This document shows positions 49,693-60,343 of a DNA stretch of 64,000 nt, in pieces. Position 1 is the stretch's first letter, and each line of letters opens with the position of its first letter. Under the pieces are notes generated by a model. The model was not told the origin of the DNA. It was given only the letters and a program-made list of their open reading frames with translations, and did no database searches. Source of the DNA: Ferribacterium limneticum (GTDB lineage: Bacteria > Pseudomonadota > Gammaproteobacteria > Burkholderiales > Rhodocyclaceae); assembly GCF_020510585.1 (NCBI RefSeq), contig NZ_CP075190.1, forward strand, positions 1,548,001-1,612,000, given 5' to 3'. The position numbers were made by a program, and so were the translations under genes.

Positions 49693-50763
49693 TTATTCCA
49701 TCAAGGCCACGGATTTGATTTGAACACTGACCGGCAGGCCCGGCGCGATGCCGAGCTGGGCGGCCGAACGGCGCGTCAGGCGGGCGACCAGCTGGCTGGC
49801 GCCGATCTGGACGCGGACCAGCAGCAGGCCGGGATGGTCATCGGCAGCCATCGATTCGACCGTGCCGTCGAGCACGTTCTGGATGCTGCTCGGCTCCGGG
49901 TGGTGCACGGCCAGGCTGACGTCGCGGGCCAGTACGCGAACGCGCACATGCTTGCCGGTCGGCACGCCACGATCCCGCGTCCACAGGCTGCCACCGGCGA
50001 AATCGACGCGGGCCAGATGCCACTCGGTATCGACGGCGCCGACCATCGCGTCGAGCACGACGCCAACATCCTCGCCGAGGCGGATCGGCAAGTCGAGACG
50101 GGCCAGCGTTTCGACCAGCGGGCCGTCGGCGACGACCCGGCCGCCATCCATGGCGACAATGTGATCGGCCAGGCGGGCGACTTCGTCGGGCGAGTGGCTG
50201 ACGTAAATGACCGGAATGGCCAACTCATCGTGCAGGCGTTCGAGGTAGGGCAGGATTTCCTGCTTGCGCTTGAGGTCGAGCGCCGCCAGCGGTTCGTCCA
50301 TGAGCAGGATTTCCGGGCCGACGGCGAGCGCCCTGGCGATGCCGACGCGCTGGCGTTCGCCGCCGGACAGCGTGTCCGGCTTGCGGGCTAGCAGGTGGCC
50401 GATGCCAAGCAGTTCGATGGCCTGCTCCAGCCCGACGCGCTGCGCCGTGGCGCTGCGTTTCAAGCCGAAATTCAGGTTGCCGAGGACGTTGAGATGGGCG
50501 AACAGGCTGGCTTCCTGAAAAACGTAGCCAATCGGCCGCTGGTGCGTCGGCAGCCAGGTTTTTTCGTCCTGCCAGATTTTGCCCTTGAATTCGAGTCGAC
50601 CGTGGGGAGCGCGTTCCAGCCCGGCCAGGCAACGCAACAAGGTGGTTTTGCCCGAGCCGGAATGGCCGAATAGTGCGGTGACGCCGCGGCCGGGCAGGGC
50701 GAGGTCGACATCGAGCGTGAAGCCGGGCCAGTCGAGTTTGAAGCGCGCTTTGATATCGTCCAT
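49693..50763 (-). CDS. modC: Molybdate ABC transporter ATP-binding protein
   Basis: The 356-residue ATPase has Walker A GHSGSGKTT (residues ~34-42), signature LSGGERQR, Walker B ILLMDEPL, and a C-terminal molybdate-binding TOBE/Mop domain (~290-355). It powers ModB import at the inner membrane. It lies 1 base after modB. Length is normal for ModC with its TOBE domain. Confidence 0.95.
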   Translation of the reverse strand: MDDIKARFKLDWPGFTLDVDLALPGRGVTALFGHSGSGKTTLLRCLAGLERAPHGRLEFKGKIWQDEKTWLPTHQRPIGYVFQEASLFAHLNVLGNLNFGLKRSATAQRVGLEQAIELLGIGHLLARKPDTLSGGERQRVGIARALAVGPEILLMDEPLAALDLKRKQEILPYLERLHDELAIPVIYVSHSPDEVARLADHIVAMDGGRVVADGPLVETLARLDLPIRLGEDVGVVLDAMVGAVDTEWHLARVDFAGGSLWTRDRGVPTGKHVRVRVLARDVSLAVHHPEPSSIQNVLDGTVESMAADDHPGLLLVRVQIGASQLVARLTRRSAAQLGIAPGLPVSVQIKSVALME

Positions 50764-50764
50764 G

Positions 50765-51442
50765 TCAATCTCCCTTCGCCGGCTTGGGGCGGCGGACGTA
50801 CATGGCGAGCAGCACCGTGAAGGAAAAAATCAGCATGACGGCGGCCAGGCGGTGGGCGTCGGCGTATTCCATGGCTTCGACGTGGTCGTAGATCTGCACT
50901 GAGGCGACGCGGGTGACGCCGGGAATGTTGCCGCCGATCATCAGGACGACGCCAAATTCGCCGACCGTGTGGGCAAAGGTCAGGACGCCAGCGGTGATGA
51001 AGCCCGGTTTGGCCAGCGGCAGGACGACCGAAAAGAAGGTGTCAACCGGCGAAGCGCGCAAGGTCGCGGCGACTTCGAGCGGCCGCTCGCCGATGCTTTC
51101 AAAGGCGTTTTGCAGCGGTTGCACCATGAAGGGCAGCGAATAGAACGACGAGGCAACGACCAGGCCCCAGAAGGTGAAGGGCAGCACGCCGAGGCCCAAT
51201 GAGGCGGTCAGTTGCCCGACCGGCCCATGCGGCCCCATGGCCAGCAGCAGATAGAAGCCGAGCACCGAGGGCGGCAGCACCAGCGGCAGCGCGACAACGG
51301 CGCCGAGCGGCCCCTTCCACCACGAACGGCTACGCGCCAGCAGCCAGGCGATGGGGGTGCCGACGAGGAGCAGGATCAGGGTCGTGATCCCGGCCAGTCG
51401 TGTGGTCAGCCAGATGGCCTGGAGGTCGCTGTCAGTCAGCAT
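50765..51442 (-). CDS. modB: Molybdate ABC transporter permease
   Basis: A 225-residue inner-membrane protein with about five segments and the EAA loop ([25 protein letters not shown]) that docks to ModC. ATG 51442 has GG-rich upstream sequence. It is separated from modA by a hairpin element at 51525-51622, which may lower downstream expression. Confidence 0.95.
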   Translation of the reverse strand: MLTDSDLQAIWLTTRLAGITTLILLLVGTPIAWLLARSRSWWKGPLGAVVALPLVLPPSVLGFYLLLAMGPHGPVGQLTASLGLGVLPFTFWGLVVASSFYSLPFMVQPLQNAFESIGERPLEVAATLRASPVDTFFSVVLPLAKPGFITAGVLTFAHTVGEFGVVLMIGGNIPGVTRVASVQIYDHVEAMEYADAHRLAAVMLIFSFTVLLAMYVRRPKPAKGD

Positions 51443-51524
51443 GGTGGCGGGATTTTGGTTGGATGAAAGTGGTGTTGATTAGAACGGAATTGTCATTGGT
51501 GTGGAAGTCGAACGAAAGGACCGA

Positions 51525-51622
51525 AACCCCTCCCCAGCCCTCCCCTTGTCAGGGGAGGGAGCCCGTTCGCGCGGGGTTTTGCTTTGCTCCTCCCCTGACA
51601 AGGGGAGGCCGGGTGGGGTTTG
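51525..51622. repeat. Long inverted repeat between modA and modB
   Basis: Arms of about 35 bases (AAACCCCTCCCC..., CTCCCCTTGTCAGGGGAGG and its inverted match) around a ~28-base centre. It can form a strong stem in the modA-modB mRNA. It resembles intergenic hairpin elements found many times in other proteobacterial genomes. Confidence 0.85.
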
Positions 51623-51642
51623 CATGATCCGCCACCATTTTC

Positions 51643-53227
<1,585 letters not shown>

Positions 53228-53244
53228 GATTTCGTGATGTTCAA

Positions 53245-53267
53245 GTTTATATAGCGGTTACTATAAC
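53245..53267. promoter_or_regulatory. Putative ModE operator near modE
   Basis: GTTTATATAGCGGTTACTATAAC is imperfectly palindromic around TATATAGCG and lies within 40 bases of the modE start. It is similar in length and AT content to known ModE boxes. Confidence 0.55.
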
Positions 53268-53364
53268 TCAGGTTGTGGTGCTTGAAATGTCCGTAAAATA
53301 GTCTGCCGTTGTGGTTGTAATGACAAGACGGCAGGGGCTAGAGTGTAGGCAACCCGACGAAAAA

Positions 53365-53390
53365 GCGTTAGTTGTTAATGTATATAGCGA
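53365..53390. promoter_or_regulatory. Putative ModE operator near the molbindin gene
   Basis: GCGTTA, 10 bases, then TATATAGCGA. Read on the minus strand it starts TCGCTATATA, a ModE half-site. It lies about 45 bases before the molbindin ATG. Confidence 0.6.
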
Positions 53391-53429
53391 AAAGCGGGCC
53401 AGTCACCTCAACTCAGCAAGGAGAACAGC

Positions 53430-53858
53430 ATGAATGTCAGCGCACGCAATGTATTCAAGGGGAAAATCACCGCTTTGGTCGACGGTGCGGTCAATGCCGA
53501 AGTCGAAGTCACCATGCCGGGTGGCGACAAAATTGTCGCAATCGTGACAGAAGGCAGCGTCAAGTCGCTCGGCCTGGCGGTCGGCAAGGAAGCGGTCGCC
53601 TACGTCAAGGCGCCGTGGGTGATGCTGCTGGCCGGCCCGGCCAACGTCAAATTCTCGGCCCGCAACCAGTTGGCGGGGAAAGTCGGCAAGCTGCAAAAAG
53701 GCGCCGTAAACACCGAGGTGGCCGTCGCCCTGCCCGGTGGCACGACGGTCTATTCCGTGGTGACCAACGAGGCGGTCATGGAGCTTGGCCTCAAAGAGGG
53801 CAGCGAAGCCTCGGCCCTGATCAAGGCCAGCCACGTTATTCTGGGCATTCCGGCCTGA
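53430..53858 (+). CDS. Molbindin (di-Mop domain protein)
   Basis: A 142-residue cytoplasmic protein made of two Mop domains, each beginning SARN (SARNVFKGKI and SARNQLAGKV). It binds and stores molybdate, like ModG. ATG 53430 follows AAGGAG. It diverges from modE and has its own terminator, so intracellular Mo supply is regulated with uptake. Confidence 0.93.
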   Translation: MNVSARNVFKGKITALVDGAVNAEVEVTMPGGDKIVAIVTEGSVKSLGLAVGKEAVAYVKAPWVMLLAGPANVKFSARNQLAGKVGKLQKGAVNTEVAVALPGGTTVYSVVTNEAVMELGLKEGSEASALIKASHVILGIPA

Positions 53859-53871
53859 TTGCCTGACTCAG

Positions 53872-53908
53872 GCAGCAAAAAGGCGGTCGTTCGACCGCCT
53901 TTTTGCTG
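53872..53908 (+). terminator. Rho-independent terminator after the molbindin gene
   Basis: GCAGCAAAAAGGCGGTCG, a short TT loop, and the inverted match ending CTTTTTGCTGC; the T run lies within the 3' arm. Confidence 0.9.
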
Positions 53909-54286
53909 CGCCCGGTTTGGAACGGCGAATTTCCGGCGCCTGACCGGCTTGGTGTTGTGATAATGAAAATGTCATTAGATAAAGGTCGGCCAGCTACCGC
54001 CGCTGGGGAATTGCTTGAAGCAGTCATCCGGACGGCCGCTTCACTGTGAAACCGGCCTGATAACCAACGCTTGCTGCTCGGCCAATGCAGGCCAGAAGGG
54101 GTTTTCTAGAACGGTCGGTGGTCTGCGGCTTTTCTACCTTCAAAACCTTAATCGTGGCCAGTCGAGCGGCGTACTGTAATCGCAGATTCGTGGCATCACC
54201 GTCTGAGATCTATGCAAGATTTATTTTGAACAAATATCTAGGTCAGCATCTCTCAATATCATCGAAATTTGCGAAGGTGAGGCATC
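53909..54286. other. Intergenic stretch upstream of the aldolase-like gene
   Basis: About 380 bases, more AT-rich than the genes around it from 54100 onward. It should hold the promoter for 54287. No gene is supported. Confidence 0.55.
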
Positions 54287-55069
54287 GTGAATGAGAAACT
54301 CTCCACTTCAAGCATGTCGCCCGTTCGGCCGCAGCACATCTCAGAAGAGGAATGGCGACTGCGGGTTGATCTAGCGGCATGCTATAGGCTAGTCGCCTTG
54401 TTTGGCTGGGATGATCTAATCTTCACGCATATTTCTGCCCGCCTGCCCGGTCCTAACCATCATTTCCTGATCAATCCTTACGGTTGGGGCTTCGATGAAA
54501 TCACGGCATCCAGTTTGGTCAAGGTTGACTTGCTGGGTCAAAAACTCGATGACAGCCCCCACGATATCAATCCGGCTGGGTTCACAATCCACAGCGCCAT
54601 ACACGCGGCGCGCGAAGACGCGCAGTGTGTGCTGCACGTGCATAGCGTTAATGGCGTAGCCGTTTCGGCGCAAGAGCACGGAATATTGCCACTATCTCAG
54701 CATTCGATTTTCGTGCTCGCGTCGCTCGCCTACCATGATTACGAAGGTGTCGCACTGGTCGAGGACGAAAAGCCTCGCTTAGTGAAGGATCTTGGTGACA
54801 AGCGATTTCTGATGCTACGGAATCACGGACTGCTAACGGTAGGGCGCTCGGTCCCTGAAGCCTTTGTCGCGATGTATTTCATGGAGACGACCTGCATGAT
54901 CCAAGTCCGCGCGACCGCAGGTGGGGGGGCAACGCGGCAGATTGGGCAGTCCATTATTGATGGCGCACAGGCGCAGTGGGAGCAGGTGACGAGAGGTGCC
55001 GGCGGTGGACTAGCTTGGCCCGCACTCTTGCGTCGCCTCGATCGCCGCAATCCTGGCTATGCTTCCTGA
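54287..55069 (+). CDS. Class II aldolase/adducin-family protein
   Basis: A 260-residue protein of the class II aldolase/adducin family. Zn-binding His are visible in LHVHS and later in RNHGLL, and the N-terminal part has DDLIFTHISARLPG. These enzymes act on sugar phosphates or related hydroxyacids; the substrate cannot be told. It starts at GTG 54287 with an AAGGTGAGG upstream. The gene and its flanks have visibly lower GC than the neighbouring mod and nif genes, which suggests recent acquisition. Confidence 0.85.
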   Translation: MNEKLSTSSMSPVRPQHISEEEWRLRVDLAACYRLVALFGWDDLIFTHISARLPGPNHHFLINPYGWGFDEITASSLVKVDLLGQKLDDSPHDINPAGFTIHSAIHAAREDAQCVLHVHSVNGVAVSAQEHGILPLSQHSIFVLASLAYHDYEGVALVEDEKPRLVKDLGDKRFLMLRNHGLLTVGRSVPEAFVAMYFMETTCMIQVRATAGGGATRQIGQSIIDGAQAQWEQVTRGAGGGLAWPALLRRLDRRNPGYAS

Positions 55070-55222
55070 GAGGTATGGGCACCTTTGACAGTTGAACAGT
55101 GATCCGCCGAAACCCATCACCGAGTACATGTCTCGATCTGGCAATATTTAATTTGGCTTGGGGAATCAATACGGAATTTAGCCCGAATTGCAGGGTGTTC
55201 GAACTGTTGAGAGGAGGGAGGT

Positions 55223-55555
55223 ATGGAACTGCCAGACATCATCACGCGATTGCCAGAAGTGGCGTTACCTTTTCCGCCAGAAGGCATGCGAGCTTACCTG
55301 TTGCAATCACAGGAAGGGCAAGTCGTTTTCTTCGAAATCTATGCCGATGCTTACATTCCACCGCATTCGCACGGCGGGCAGTGGGGTACTGTGCTCGACG
55401 GCAAAGTCGAGTTAACAATTGGTGACGAAACCCGTTGCTATCTCCCGGGCGACTCATACGTTATTCCTTCAGGCACGATACATAGCGCAAAACTTGTTGC
55501 CGGGACCAAGTTCCTCGATTATTTCGAAGAATGCGACCGACACAAACGGAAATAG
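55223..55555 (+). CDS. Cupin-domain protein
   Basis: A 110-residue single cupin with metal-binding pattern HSHGGQWG and PSGTIHSA. It could be a small isomerase, dioxygenase or a sugar-binding sensor; no substrate is evident. ATG 55223 follows GAGGGAGG. It lies 153 bases after the aldolase-like gene on the same strand and shares its lower GC, so the pair may be a transferred unit. Confidence 0.85.
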   Translation: MELPDIITRLPEVALPFPPEGMRAYLLQSQEGQVVFFEIYADAYIPPHSHGGQWGTVLDGKVELTIGDETRCYLPGDSYVIPSGTIHSAKLVAGTKFLDYFEECDRHKRK

Positions 55556-55828
55556 CAACAAATTGGTCAGACGCAATGATTTGCCAGCAAGACAGCAAGC
55601 TATCGACGACTTCCTACGCAATTGAAAATTTAAGACCGATGGGATCGCTGCTATCAACCTTGCGACGGCTCTGGTTTGACCATCTCGTCGAATTGTTTGA
55701 ATCACTGTTGCAATCAGTTAGCTGTCGTTGGAAGGTTCCGTTGCTGAAGATCAGCTGAGGGCTGCCCACCTACCGTTCGACAATTGTTGGTCAAGAGGAA
55801 CCTTTTATTGGCCGGAGCCGGATTGGTG
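55556..55828. other. Intergenic region after the cupin gene
   Basis: About 270 bases, AT-rich in its first half. A 75-codon open frame (55531-55758) has no ribosome site and overlaps the cupin 3' end, so it is not called. Confidence 0.55.
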
Positions 55829-55865
55829 GATTTCAATTTTGGATATTTTTTCCGGTTGACCGTGG
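55829..55865 (+). repeat. Short-form dispersed repeat, intergenic
   Basis: GATTTCAATTTTGGAT at the left and TTTCCGGTTGACCGTGG at the right; intact and close to consensus. Confidence 0.88.
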
Positions 55866-56019
55866 AACCGGGCGCTATCGTCGTTTTGCGCGAATGAGTC
55901 GCGCCGCCGGCTGACGGCAACGGGGCGAAACCCTATCGAGAGAGCGTGTGGCGAGGGTTCATTGGCGCCATGTTGTACTTCATGGGCGGGACTAGTGCTC
56001 GTGCCGGAGGCGCGTGGCC

Positions 56020-56427
56020 TTAGCGCGGCATGGTGCTGCTGAAGGCGTAGAAGCTGGCCGGTTCGCTGCCGTGGTTGGCGCTGTTGCGCCGGAAGACCAG
56101 CCAGCGATCGTCACGCAGGCGCCAGGCCGACATCCGTTCGCTGAAAGTGACCACCGGCTGAATTGTCTCGCCGGTGCTGGTTTGGGTGAGCAGAAAACGA
56201 TGGCAGGTGAAGCAGGGCTTGTCGTCGGCATCGTAGCCAACGGCGCGCTCGGCGCTGATTTCGTATTCGCGGTAGTGGGCGTAATAAAGCGGCGCTTCGA
56301 CGGCGTTCAACCATTCGGCGGGTAGATCTTCCTGCCAGATTCGCGCATCCGGGGTGCCCCCTTTGCAGCCGGGTTCTTTCACCAAATTGCTGGTGCTGGG
56401 GCTGGCGTTTCCGGGCAAGGAGTTCAT
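56020..56427 (-). CDS. Unknown protein, paralogue of the one at 49287-49682
   Basis: A 135-residue protein, last gene of the operon that begins at 57921. It shares AHYREYE, GYDADDKPC, AWRLRDDRWLVFR and a C-terminal SFYAFSSTMPR with its paralogue in the mod operon. The start ATG 56427 follows AAGGAG at a suitable distance. Conserved aromatic and acidic residues suggest the same fold as the paralogue; function unknown. It is the second nif-linked member of the family in 7 kb. Confidence 0.78.
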   Translation of the reverse strand: MNSLPGNASPSTSNLVKEPGCKGGTPDARIWQEDLPAEWLNAVEAPLYYAHYREYEISAERAVGYDADDKPCFTCHRFLLTQTSTGETIQPVVTFSERMSAWRLRDDRWLVFRRNSANHGSEPASFYAFSSTMPR

Positions 56428-56476
56428 GGCGGACGGTGAGTGCAGGAAAAGGTTAGGGCTGGCCGGATTGTGGCAA

Positions 56477-56782
56477 TCAGGCGTCGAAATGGAGGGCGAG
56501 GCTGGCCAGCACCTTGGGTAGCGGCAGGTTTTCTTCGCTTTCCAGGATGCCCGGCACCGGGTGCGGGTACTCGTAGAAAATGCCGTAGGTGCCGCTGCGT
56601 TGGCCGTGCAGGTAAACATGGGCGCGCAGGGTGGCGATTTCGGCGTGGCGCAGCGTGACGATGTGCGGATCGTCGCCGGCGTCCGGCTCGATGTCGCAGG
56701 CTTGGGCGATGCGCTCGTCGAGCGAGACGAGGACACGGCGGATTTCACGGGATTTGGGGGCGGCCCAAGGGTTGGCGTTCAT
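56477..56782 (-). CDS. Conserved nif-operon protein of unknown function
   Basis: A 101-residue acidic protein whose ATG (56782) overlaps the flavodoxin stop, so it is translationally coupled. Visible blocks are RRVLVSLDERIAQACD, RHAEIATLRAHVYLHGQ and GIFYEYPHPVPG. It has one Cys and no membrane segment. I recognise no family; its place between a flavodoxin and another unknown points to a nitrogenase-related role. Confidence 0.75.
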   Translation of the reverse strand: MNANPWAAPKSREIRRVLVSLDERIAQACDIEPDAGDDPHIVTLRHAEIATLRAHVYLHGQRSGTYGIFYEYPHPVPGILESEENLPLPKVLASLALHFDA

Positions 56783-57312
56783 GGCAGTAGCTCCGTTTGG
56801 ATTTGGGCCAGCCAGGTGTTGATGCGCTCTTCGGTCAGCAGTGGTTGGTGATGCTGATCGAGGGCCAGGCCGAGGAATTCGTCGCCATCCACCGCCTGCG
56901 AGGTGGTGAAGTCGTAGCCGGCGGTCGGCCAGCGGCCGACGACACGGGCGCCGCGGGCGACCACGGCGTCGTGGATGAGGCCGATGGCGTCGACAAATTC
57001 TTCGGCGTATTTCTTCTGGTCGCCGAGTCCGAAGATGGCAATGGTCTTGCCGGAAAGGTCGGCCCCGGCCAGTTGCGGCAGGAACTCCTCCCAACTTGGC
57101 TGGCTGAGTCCGACCGACTGGCCGGGCAACTCGCCATCGCCGAGCGTCGGGCTGCCGACGATGAGCACATCGTAGGCGAGGAAATCTGCTAGCGTCGTCC
57201 GGCCGATATTGACCGGCGCATCGGCCGCGTCACCCAGCTTTTTCGCCATCTGCTTGGCGATCAGCCGGGTGCGGCCGGTGTCGGTGCCGAAGAAGATTCC
57301 AATTTTGGCCAT
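56779..57312 (-). CDS. Second nif-type flavodoxin
   Basis: A 177-residue long-chain flavodoxin with FMN loop GTDTGRTR (residues ~9-16), PTLGDGE and FGLGDQKKYAEEF. It is a paralogue of NifF (26365-26928). The start codon lies inside a dispersed repeat copy (57295-57331), whose GGCCAAAATTGG supplies the first codons MAKIG. The stop overlaps the next gene. It is part of a NifA-type operon, so at least two flavodoxins and several ferredoxins could serve nitrogenase. Confidence 0.92.
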   Translation of the reverse strand: MAKIGIFFGTDTGRTRLIAKQMAKKLGDAADAPVNIGRTTLADFLAYDVLIVGSPTLGDGELPGQSVGLSQPSWEEFLPQLAGADLSGKTIAIFGLGDQKKYAEEFVDAIGLIHDAVVARGARVVGRWPTAGYDFTTSQAVDGDEFLGLALDQHHQPLLTEERINTWLAQIQTELLP

Positions 57313-57331
57313 TTTTACTGGTTGACCGTGG
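57295..57331 (+). repeat. Dispersed repeat at the nifZ-flavodoxin junction
   Basis: Full-length copy (GATTCCAATTTTGGCC at the left, GGTTGACCGTGG at the right). It contains both the stop codon of the nifZ-like gene and the start codon of the flavodoxin gene. Confidence 0.85.
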
Positions 57332-57587
57332 AATCCTGCGTCAGCTCTTCCGGCAGGCAGCCGATAGGGGCGCCGAGGCTGCCATCCGGGCCGTTTTCAA
57401 ACTGGACCAGATAGATTTCCTTGGTTTCGTCCATTTCGGCGACGCCAAAATGGACAATGACGCCGCGCAGGCCGGAGGGAACGATCAAGGCTTCTTCATC
57501 TTCGAAGCCGGGCATGCCGCCGTCGTTGAAGATGTCTTCAGCCGCGAAGACCATGTCGCCGATGTGATATTGCTGAGCGGTTTCCAT
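57315..57587 (-). CDS. nifZ: NifZ-like protein
   Basis: A 90-residue protein with the NifZ pattern: YHIGDMVFA, NDGGMPGF, a Gly-rich RGVIVHFG stretch, and LGAPIGCLPEELT near the C-terminus. NifZ assists formation of the second P-cluster of the MoFe protein. The last residues (DSTVNQ) are encoded by the dispersed repeat, so the C-terminus is atypical. It lies 4 bases after the ferredoxin gene upstream. Confidence 0.85.
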   Translation of the reverse strand: METAQQYHIGDMVFAAEDIFNDGGMPGFEDEEALIVPSGLRGVIVHFGVAEMDETKEIYLVQFENGPDGSLGAPIGCLPEELTQDSTVNQ

Positions 57588-57591
57588 GATC

Positions 57592-57921
57592 TCAGGCCCA
57601 GACGTCAGGCGGAGCGAGCAGGCGCTCGACCGGTTGATCGAACATCAGGTGCTCGTCGATGATGACCCCGACGTCTTCCGGCTTGACGCCGGTATACATG
57701 ATGCCGTCCGGGTACACCAGCACGCTCGGGCCGAGGTGGCAGGGGCCGAGGCAGCCGGTGTTGGTCAGCGCGAAGCCCGAGGCCCACAGGTTGCGGGCGG
57801 TGAATTCATCGGAAAACGCCTGCCAGGTGGCGCCGCAGCCCTTTTCCTGACAGGAGCCGCGCGGGTGGCCGGCTGGGCGTCCCTGGACGCAGACGAGTAC
57901 GTGTTTCTTCGGTTTTGGCAT
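57592..57921 (-). CDS. Thioredoxin-like [2Fe-2S] ferredoxin
   Basis: A 109-residue ferredoxin of the thioredoxin-like (FeSI/Shethna I) type. Cluster ligands are in VLVCVQGRPAGHPRGSC and later in TGCLGPCHLG, the C-x(10-12)-C...C-x3-C arrangement of this class. The frame opens further upstream at TTG 57945, but ATG 57921 follows AGGAGAGC. It is the first gene after a consensus sigma-54 promoter and NifA site. It may donate electrons to nitrogenase or to assembly factors. Confidence 0.9.
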   Translation of the reverse strand: MPKPKKHVLVCVQGRPAGHPRGSCQEKGCGATWQAFSDEFTARNLWASGFALTNTGCLGPCHLGPSVLVYPDGIMYTGVKPEDVGVIIDEHLMFDQPVERLLAPPDVWA

Positions 57922-57949
57922 GGAGCTCTCCTGGTTGATGGTCAACCTA

Positions 57950-57967
57950 TTGCAAGGGGAGTGCCAG
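57950..57967 (-). promoter_or_regulatory. Sigma-54 promoter of the fdx-nifZ-flavodoxin operon
   Basis: On the minus strand: CCTGGCACTCCCCTTGCA, a perfect -24/-12 element (TGGCAC-N5-TTGC). Confidence 0.93.
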
Positions 57968-58010
57968 GTATGAAAACTAATTAATTCAATTACTTGCTAA
58001 CTTTTTGTCT

Positions 58011-58026
58011 TGTCTGCTTTGCGACA
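58011..58026. promoter_or_regulatory. NifA upstream activator site of the same operon
   Basis: TGTCTGCTTTGCGACA fits TGT-N10-ACA, 45 bases upstream of the promoter. Confidence 0.82.
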
Positions 58027-58253
58027 ATCGTGATTCGGTGGCGATATTTGAAAATGGCTTGGTGCTCTGCACAAAAAATGGACGCAACTGGTCGTTCATG
58101 CACCATTGGGAATCAGTGAAAACAACCGTGTCAGAATCAATTTATCTAAGCCAATGATTTATATGGAATTGTTGTGCGTCGCAACATCCGGCATGATTTT
58201 CGCTCAAATGTCCTACCCGATTCCCAGCCGGGGCAATCCCCAGGAGAAAACAC

Positions 58254-58565
58254 GTGTCGATGGAAAAACAGATGGAAATGGCCCAATTGCTGGCCCGCTT
58301 CAAACTGCAGGTCAAGCGCAGCCTGGGCGAGTCGGTCGATCTGGAAAGCCTGGCCAGAAATCCGGCCTATGCGCGGCAGCGCCTGTCTGAAATCGAGGAG
58401 GCGGCAGATGACGAGGCGCTCCTCGTCATGGTCTTGCGCTTGCGCGACTACCTGTTGCCGGTCGAGGTGGCGCCGCAGGTCGTGCTGCCAGCTGTGGAGC
58501 CCGTAGCGCGGGAACCCGACAGGCAGGAAACCCGGAGCTACCTGATGGGGGCGCGTGCCTGGTAG
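58254..58565 (+). CDS. Small unknown protein
   Basis: A 103-residue protein, mostly helical, rich in Glu, Arg and Leu (QLLARFKLQVKRSLGESVDL at the N-terminus; LRDYLLPVEV in the middle). No Cys and no membrane segment. GTG 58254 follows AGGAGAAAA; ATG 58260 is an alternative. It points away from the fdx operon and toward nifA, and is followed by two hairpins. No family is recognised; coding potential is supported by a good ribosome site and codon use. Confidence 0.6.
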   Translation: MSMEKQMEMAQLLARFKLQVKRSLGESVDLESLARNPAYARQRLSEIEEAADDEALLVMVLRLRDYLLPVEVAPQVVLPAVEPVAREPDRQETRSYLMGARAW

Positions 58566-58586
58566 CACGCCACGAACAAATTAGCC

Positions 58587-58606
58587 ATTCCCGCGCAGGC
58601 GGGAAT
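58587..58606. repeat. Palindromic hairpin between the 103-residue gene and nifA
   Basis: ATTCCCGCGCAGGCGGGAAT, a perfect 8-base stem. It lies between convergent genes and may act as a bidirectional mRNA-end hairpin. Confidence 0.75.
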
Positions 58607-58624
58607 CCATAGGGTTCAGCGCAC

Positions 58625-58650
58625 GTGATCTCCCCTTGCGCGGGGATCAC
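58625..58650. repeat. Second palindromic hairpin before nifA end
   Basis: GTGATCTCCCC, a short loop, GGGGATCAC. Together with the hairpin at 58587 it closes both convergent transcripts. Confidence 0.75.
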
Positions 58651-58660
58651 GGAACACGCC

Positions 58661-60326
<1,666 letters not shown>

Positions 60327-60343
<17 letters not shown>

